DNA from: Pseudomonadota bacterium
Lineage (GTDB): Bacteria; Pseudomonadota; Alphaproteobacteria; Sphingomonadales; Sphingomonadaceae
NCBI GenBank assembly: GCA_963205285.1
Contig: CAUJJQ010000298.1
Span: 1 to 10,863 of the forward strand
Length of the DNA: 10,863 bases
Reading direction: 5' to 3'
The translations under genes and the position numbers were made by a program. Under the pieces are notes generated by a model, which saw only the letters and a program-made list of their open reading frames with translations, searched no databases and was not told the DNA's origin. How positions within the stretch are numbered: the stretch's first letter is position 1; each line of letters begins with the position of its first letter. Positions 7,290 to 10,863 of the stretch are shown here, piece by piece.

Positions 7290-7303
7290 ACTAAATATAT
7301 ATG
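7278..7303 (+). repeat. Tandem AATATATATG direct repeat, 16-bp period
   Basis: The decamer AATATATATG occurs at 7278-7287 and 7294-7303. A third, degenerate unit follows in phase at 7310-7319 (the CTAGATATTG box). The first and third units are the two NrdR-like boxes; the middle unit fits the NrdR core at 8 of 10 positions. The repeat may be functional spacing or only an AT-rich upstream element. Confidence 0.55.
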
Positions 7304-7305
7304 AG

Positions 7306-7321
7306 GCACTAGATATTGACG
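7306..7321 (+). promoter_or_regulatory. Candidate NrdR box 2 upstream of nrdJ
   Basis: The core CTAGATATTG (7309-7318) matches 9 of 10 positions of CWATATATWG, and the preceding CA also fits the 16-base consensus. It overlaps the putative -35 hexamer TTGACG (7316-7321), so NrdR bound here would block the nrdJ promoter. The spacing to box 1 supports the call more than either single match does. Confidence 0.55.
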
Positions 7322-7329
7322 ATGCGCAA
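7316..7329 (+). promoter_or_regulatory. Second TTGAC-N4-CGCAA site, facing nrdJ
   Basis: The bases read TTGAC-GATG-CGCAA, with the same ten specified bases as the site upstream of nnrS but on the opposite strand. It fits the FNR/FixK half-site pattern. Its TTGAC is also the best -35 candidate of nrdJ, so the site may repress or overlap the promoter instead of acting as a -41.5 activator site. No -10-like hexamer lies at the class II distance. Confidence 0.4.
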
Positions 7330-7345
7330 GAACTAGGCGTAGCTT
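7316..7345 (+). promoter_or_regulatory. Putative nrdJ promoter (-35 TTGACG, -10 TAGCTT)
   Basis: TTGACG (7316-7321) and TAGCTT (7340-7345) are separated by 18 bp. The predicted transcript start is near 7352, giving a leader of about 29 nt, too short for a cobalamin riboswitch. The -10 is a weak match, but the same hexamer is found at the predicted nnrS -10. Confidence 0.4.
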
Positions 7346-7370
7346 GGCGATTCTGGCCAAACTGGTTTGT

Positions 7371-7376
7371 GGGGGT
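7371..7376 (+). promoter_or_regulatory. Ribosome binding site of nrdJ
   Basis: GGGGGT lies 4 nt upstream of ATG 7381. It is the only purine-rich site in the leader and supports this start, which also gives the family-typical N-terminus (FTxGxxPYG, then [10 protein letters not shown]). Confidence 0.5.
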
Positions 7377-7380
7377 AAAT

Positions 7381-10300
7381 ATGCGGATTTTGCGGCATTT
7401 CACGCATGGTGATGGTGGCCCCTATGGCGATATGCCGTTCCAGACATTGTCCTCCAGCATCCGCAACCCAGATGGGTCGCTGGTTTTTTCGGCTGACGCG
7501 GTGGAGGTGCCCGCCCATTGGTCGCAGGTTGCCACCGATGTTCTGGCGCAAAAATATTTCCGCCGCGCTGGGGTGCCCGCACGCACGCGCCCGGTACGTG
7601 AAAAAAATGTGCCGCGATTTCTCTGGCGTCATGTGCCCGACCGGCTGGCGCTGGGGCAATTGCCCGAAGCCGAACGCTTTGGCGGTGAAACCAGCGCCAA
7701 GCAGATTTTCCACCGGCTCGCTGGCTGCTGGACTTATTGGGGGTGGAAGGGCGGATATTTCACCCGCGAATGTGACGCGCGCGCCTTTTATGATGAAATG
7801 TGCCACATGCTCGCTGCGCAAATTGCCGCGCCGAACAGCCCGCAATGGTTCAATACGGGTCTTTTCTGGGCCTATGGTATCGACGGGCCGGGGCAGGGGC
7901 ATTTTTACGTCGATCACCGCGATGGCAAGATTTGCGCGTCGACCAGCGCCTATGAACACCCCCAACCGCATGCATGCTTTATCCAATCGGTGGCCGATGA
8001 TCTGGTGAATGATGGCGGCATTATGGATTTGTGGGTGCGCGAAGCGCGCTTGTTCAAATATGGCAGCGGCACGGGCAGCAATTTTTCGCATATTCGCGGG
8101 GCGGATGAACCGCTGGGCGGCGGCGGAAAATCATCCGGATTAATGTCCTTCCTCCAGATTGGGGATAGGGCGGCAGGCGCGATAAAATCGGGCGGGACGA
8201 CGCGCCGTGCGGCCAAAATGGTGGTGGTTGATGTCGATCACCCCGATATTGAGGCATATATCGACTGGAAAGTGCATGAGGAACAAAAGGTTGCGGCGCT
8301 GGTCGCCGGTTCCAAAATCGTCAAGCGCCACATAGACTCCATTTTGGCCGCCGCTGCTGAAGGGGGCACTGAACCTGCACATAACCCTGTGCTCAAATCC
8401 GCGATGCGCGCGGCGCGCAATGCCGCTGTCCCCGATCAGATGGTGAAGCGCGCGCTGATGCTGGCGGCGCAGGGCATTTTTGAAATGGCGCTCGATGAAT
8501 ATTCAACCGACTGGGATGCGGAGGGGTATCGCAGCGTTTCGGGGCAAAATTCGAACAATAGCGTGCGGGTCAGTGATGATTTTCTGCGCGCGGTGGAGGG
8601 CGATGGCGAATGGACGCTCACCCGCCGCACCGACGGGGGGGTGCATAAAAAACTGCGTGCGCGCGGCTTGTGGGACAAAATCGGCTATGCCGCATGGGCG
8701 AGCGCGGACCCCGGCATCCAGTTCCACACCAGCATCAATGACTGGCACACCTGCCCCCACGCCGGGCCGATCAACGCATCCAACCCGTGCAGCGAATATA
8801 TGTTCATCGACGATACCGCCTGCAATCTGGCGTCGATCAACCTATTGCCGTTGCGCGCTGCCGATGACCGCTTTGATGTTGCCGCCTTTGAACATGCGGT
8901 GCGTTTGTGGACAATCTGCCTCGAAATTTCGGTGCTGATGGCGCAATTCCCGTCGCGGGAGATTGCCAATCTTTCCTATCAATATCGCACCACAGGGCTT
9001 GGCTTTGCCAATATCGGCGGCCTGCTCATGGCGTCTGGGATTGCGTATGACAGCGATGCTGGCCGCGCGCTGTGCGCCAGCATTTCGGCGATTATGACCG
9101 GCCGTGCCTATGCAACGTCGGCGCAAATGGCGGGCGAATTGGGGGCATTTGCGGGCTTTGCCGCCAACCGCGATGCGATGTTGCGGGTCATCGCCAACCA
9201 TCGCCGCGCGGCAATGGGCGAACCGGACGGTTATGATGCGCTGGCAATTTTGCCAGTGCCGCTCGACCATGCGGCCTGCCCCGACCCGCAATTGGTGCAA
9301 CATGCGATTGCCGCGTGGGATGATGCGGCACGGCTGGGTGCGCAGCACGGGTTTCGCAATGCGCAGGTCAGCGTCATCGCGCCCACTGGCACCATCGGCC
9401 TTGTCATGGATTGCGACACGACCGGGATTGAACCGGACTTTGCGCTGGTCAAGTTTAAGAAGCTGGCGGGCGGCGGCTATTTCAAGATCATCAACCGCGC
9501 AGTGCCGACCGCGCTGACCACGCTGGGTTATGCGGCCGATGCAATTGCGGCGATCAGCCAATATGCGCTGGGCAGCGGCAACATGGCAAATGCGCCGCAC
9601 ATCAACCACCCAGCGCTGGCAGCGCGCGGCTTTGGCAAGGCACAGCTTGACGCGCTCGATACTGCGCTCACCAGTGCCTTCGACATTCGTTTTGCCTTTA
9701 ACAAATATGCGCTGGGGCGCGAATTTTTGTGCGACACGCTGGGGTTGGACGGCACGCTGGTCGATGCGCCCGATTTTGACCTCCTCACCCAATTGGGCTT
9801 TTCACCGGCAGAGGTGGATGCGGCCAGCGCCCATATCTGTGGCACCATGACGCTGGAGGGGGCACCTGGCCTTCGCCCCGAACATCTGCCGATATTTGAT
9901 TGCGCGTCGCCATGCGGGCGTAATGGCACGCGCTTTTTGTCGGCAAAGGCGCATATCCGCATGATGGCGGCGGCGCAGCCCTTTATCTCCGGCGCGATTT
10001 CCAAGACCATCAACATGCCGACGAACGCCAGCGTGGCCGATTGCACCGACGCTTATATGTTGTCGTGGAAATTGGGGGTAAAGGCCAATGCGCTTTACCG
10101 CGATGGTTCCAAACTCTCCCAACCGTTACACAGCCAGTTGTTCGACGATGCGGACGTGGAGGATGCAGCAATCGCCGCCGATGCGCCCACGCGCACCGCG
10201 ATCATCGCCGAAAAAATCGTCGAACGGGTGGTGGAGCGCGTTGTCGAAACGCGCGCACGCGAAAAACTGCCGCAACGGCGCAAGGGCTATACGCAAAAGG

Positions 10301-10863
10301 CCAATGTCGGCGGGCATAAAGTCTATCTGCGCACCGGTGAATATGGCGACGGGCGGATCGGTGAAATCTTCATCGACATGCATAAGGAAGGGGCTGCATT
10401 TCGCAGCCTGATGAACAATTTTGCCATCGCTATCTCTTTGGGGCTGCAATATGGTGTGCCGCTCGACGAATATGTCGATGCCTTCACCTTTACCCGCTTT
10501 GAACCAGCCGGGCCGGTGCAGGGCAATGATGTCATTAAAAACGCCACCTCCATCCTCGATTACGTCTTCCGCGAACTGGCGGTATCCTATTTGGGGCGGC
10601 ATGATCTGGCGCATGTCTCGCCCGATGATCTGGGGCACAGCACGCTGGGCAAGGGGGCAGAACAGGGGCGTCTGGCGACGGGGGATGGTGCGTCGCGCTT
10701 TGTTTCGCGCGGATTGGTGCGCGCCAAGGGCGAGTTGATCGTGCTGACCGGCGGGGCCGACGCGCACGCGCAATTTGCTGCCCATGGTTCGGCGGCGATA
10801 AAGCTGGACGATGGTGCGGCGGCGGTCGCGACCCTGCGCGCCGAAGCGGCGATGAAGGGCTAT
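7381..10863 (+). CDS. nrdJ: Vitamin B12-dependent (class II) ribonucleoside-diphosphate reductase NrdJ, 3'-truncated by window
   Basis: NrdJ reduces ribonucleotides to deoxyribonucleotides using adenosylcobalamin to form a thiyl radical, independently of oxygen. The frame is open from ATG 7381 to the last base: 1161 codons with no stop. The N-terminus ([33 protein letters not shown]) is typical of long proteobacterial NrdJ. Catalytic residues are in place: redox-pair cysteines C199 (HACFIQSV) and C481 ([10 protein letters not shown]), radical cysteine C470 with E472 in NPCSEY (468-473). The 11-residue C470-C481 spacing matches the family. PTGTIG starts at P668. The C-terminal region has [20 protein letters not shown] (from H1001), [12 protein letters not shown] and [21 protein letters not shown]. 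It ends at EAAMKGY, the point after which family members usually have a short Cys-rich tail, so about 30-40 codons are probably outside. No frameshift is seen. Candidate NrdR boxes lie upstream. Confidence 0.97.
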   Translation, partial: MRILRHFTHGDGGPYGDMPFQTLSSSIRNPDGSLVFSADAVEVPAHWSQVATDVLAQKYFRRAGVPARTRPVREKNVPRFLWRHVPDRLALGQLPEAERFGGETSAKQIFHRLAGCWTYWGWKGGYFTRECDARAFYDEMCHMLAAQIAAPNSPQWFNTGLFWAYGIDGPGQGHFYVDHRDGKICASTSAYEHPQPHACFIQSVADDLVNDGGIMDLWVREARLFKYGSGTGSNFSHIRGADEPLGGGGKSSGLMSFLQIGDRAAGAIKSGGTTRRAAKMVVVDVDHPDIEAYIDWKVHEEQKVAALVAGSKIVKRHIDSILAAAAEGGTEPAHNPVLKSAMRAARNAAVPDQMVKRALMLAAQGIFEMALDEYSTDWDAEGYRSVSGQNSNNSVRVSDDFLRAVEGDGEWTLTRRTDGGVHKKLRARGLWDKIGYAAWASADPGIQFHTSINDWHTCPHAGPINASNPCSEYMFIDDTACNLASINLLPLRAADDRFDVAAFEHAVRLWTICLEISVLMAQFPSREIANLSYQYRTTGLGFANIGGLLMASGIAYDSDAGRALCASISAIMTGRAYATSAQMAGELGAFAGFAANRDAMLRVIANHRRAAMGEPDGYDALAILPVPLDHAACPDPQLVQHAIAAWDDAARLGAQHGFRNAQVSVIAPTGTIGLVMDCDTTGIEPDFALVKFKKLAGGGYFKIINRAVPTALTTLGYAADAIAAISQYALGSGNMANAPHINHPALAARGFGKAQLDALDTALTSAFDIRFAFNKYALGREFLCDTLGLDGTLVDAPDFDLLTQLGFSPAEVDAASAHICGTMTLEGAPGLRPEHLPIFDCASPCGRNGTRFLSAKAHIRMMAAAQPFISGAISKTINMPTNASVADCTDAYMLSWKLGVKANALYRDGSKLSQPLHSQLFDDADVEDAAIAADAPTRTAIIAEKIVERVVERVVETRAREKLPQRRKGYTQKANVGGHKVYLRTGEYGDGRIGEIFIDMHKEGAAFRSLMNNFAIAISLGLQYGVPLDEYVDAFTFTRFEPAGPVQGNDVIKNATSILDYVFRELAVSYLGRHDLAHVSPDDLGHSTLGKGAEQGRLATGDGASRFVSRGLVRAKGELIVLTGGADAHAQFAAHGSAAIKLDDGAAAVATLRAEAAMKGY

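Larger units (their letters stand above)
7147..7380. other. Divergent nnrS-nrdJ regulatory region
   Basis: This 234-bp region is the only long non-coding stretch. It separates two divergent genes and is locally AT-rich at 7278-7318, unlike the surrounding coding sequence. It holds one FNR-like site per gene, a candidate NrdR box pair and candidate promoters on both strands. The nonamer TAGCTTGGC occurs in inverted orientation near both predicted -10 regions (7173-7181 on -, 7340-7348 on +), and GCTTGGCG also occurs at 7223-7230. No RNA gene or open reading frame of conviction was seen inside it. Confidence 0.7.

Noticed and set aside
7287..7292. GCCACT resembling part of the B12 box, possible cobalamin riboswitch for nrdJ
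   Set aside because: Only six bases match, the surrounding sequence is AT-rich without the expected stems, and the predicted transcript start lies downstream of it.
8842..9792. 316-codon - strand frame inside nrdJ
   Set aside because: Antisense shadow of the reductase, Arg/His-rich, no plausible protein signature.
1..10863. tRNA, rRNA, insertion sequence, CRISPR array, phage or toxin-antitoxin genes
   Set aside because: Looked for clover-leaf arms, terminal inverted repeats, regular spacer repeats and related proteins; none seen. Nearly all sequence is explained by eight recognisable genes.

Overview
The window reads as a stretch of chromosome from an alphaproteobacterium, most likely a sphingomonad-type (Sphingomonadales) organism. 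The reasons are the high G+C content, the cco gene order, and the close fit of the proteins to alphaproteobacterial CcoP/FixG/FixH/FixI/CcoS, NnrS and long class II NrdJ. The genus is inference. There is no sign of a mobile element, phage, CRISPR array or RNA gene. The genes look like native core genes.

Layout. Positions 1-636 are the 3' part of ccoP, the dihaem cytochrome c subunit of the cbb3-type high-affinity oxidase; ccoNO(Q) are expected just upstream. Positions 688-4961 carry ccoG-ccoH-ccoI-ccoS on the + strand, the accessory set for electron and copper handling and assembly of that oxidase. Junctions are tight: a 4-nt gap and then two ATGA overlaps. A DUF808 (YedI-like) membrane protein follows after 34 nt (4996-5949). 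It overlaps tail to tail by 18 bp with nnrS on the - strand (5932-7146). A 234-bp divergent intergenic region (7147-7380) separates nnrS from nrdJ, the adenosylcobalamin-dependent ribonucleotide reductase, which runs rightward off the end of the window and lacks only its C-terminus.

How the genes fit together. The cbb3 oxidase works at low oxygen, NnrS is a haem-copper membrane protein tied to nitric oxide metabolism and tolerance, and class II NrdJ makes deoxyribonucleotides with or without oxygen. The window therefore looks like a low-oxygen/NO adaptation neighbourhood.

The most informative non-coding part is the nnrS-nrdJ intergenic region. It holds two copies of TTGAC-N4-CGCAA (FNR/FixK/NnrR type), one pointing to each gene. 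It also holds a pair of NrdR-like boxes spaced 32 bp apart upstream of nrdJ. I found no clearly novel multi-gene system; the findings centre on this regulatory region and the DUF808 gene beside the oxidase cluster.
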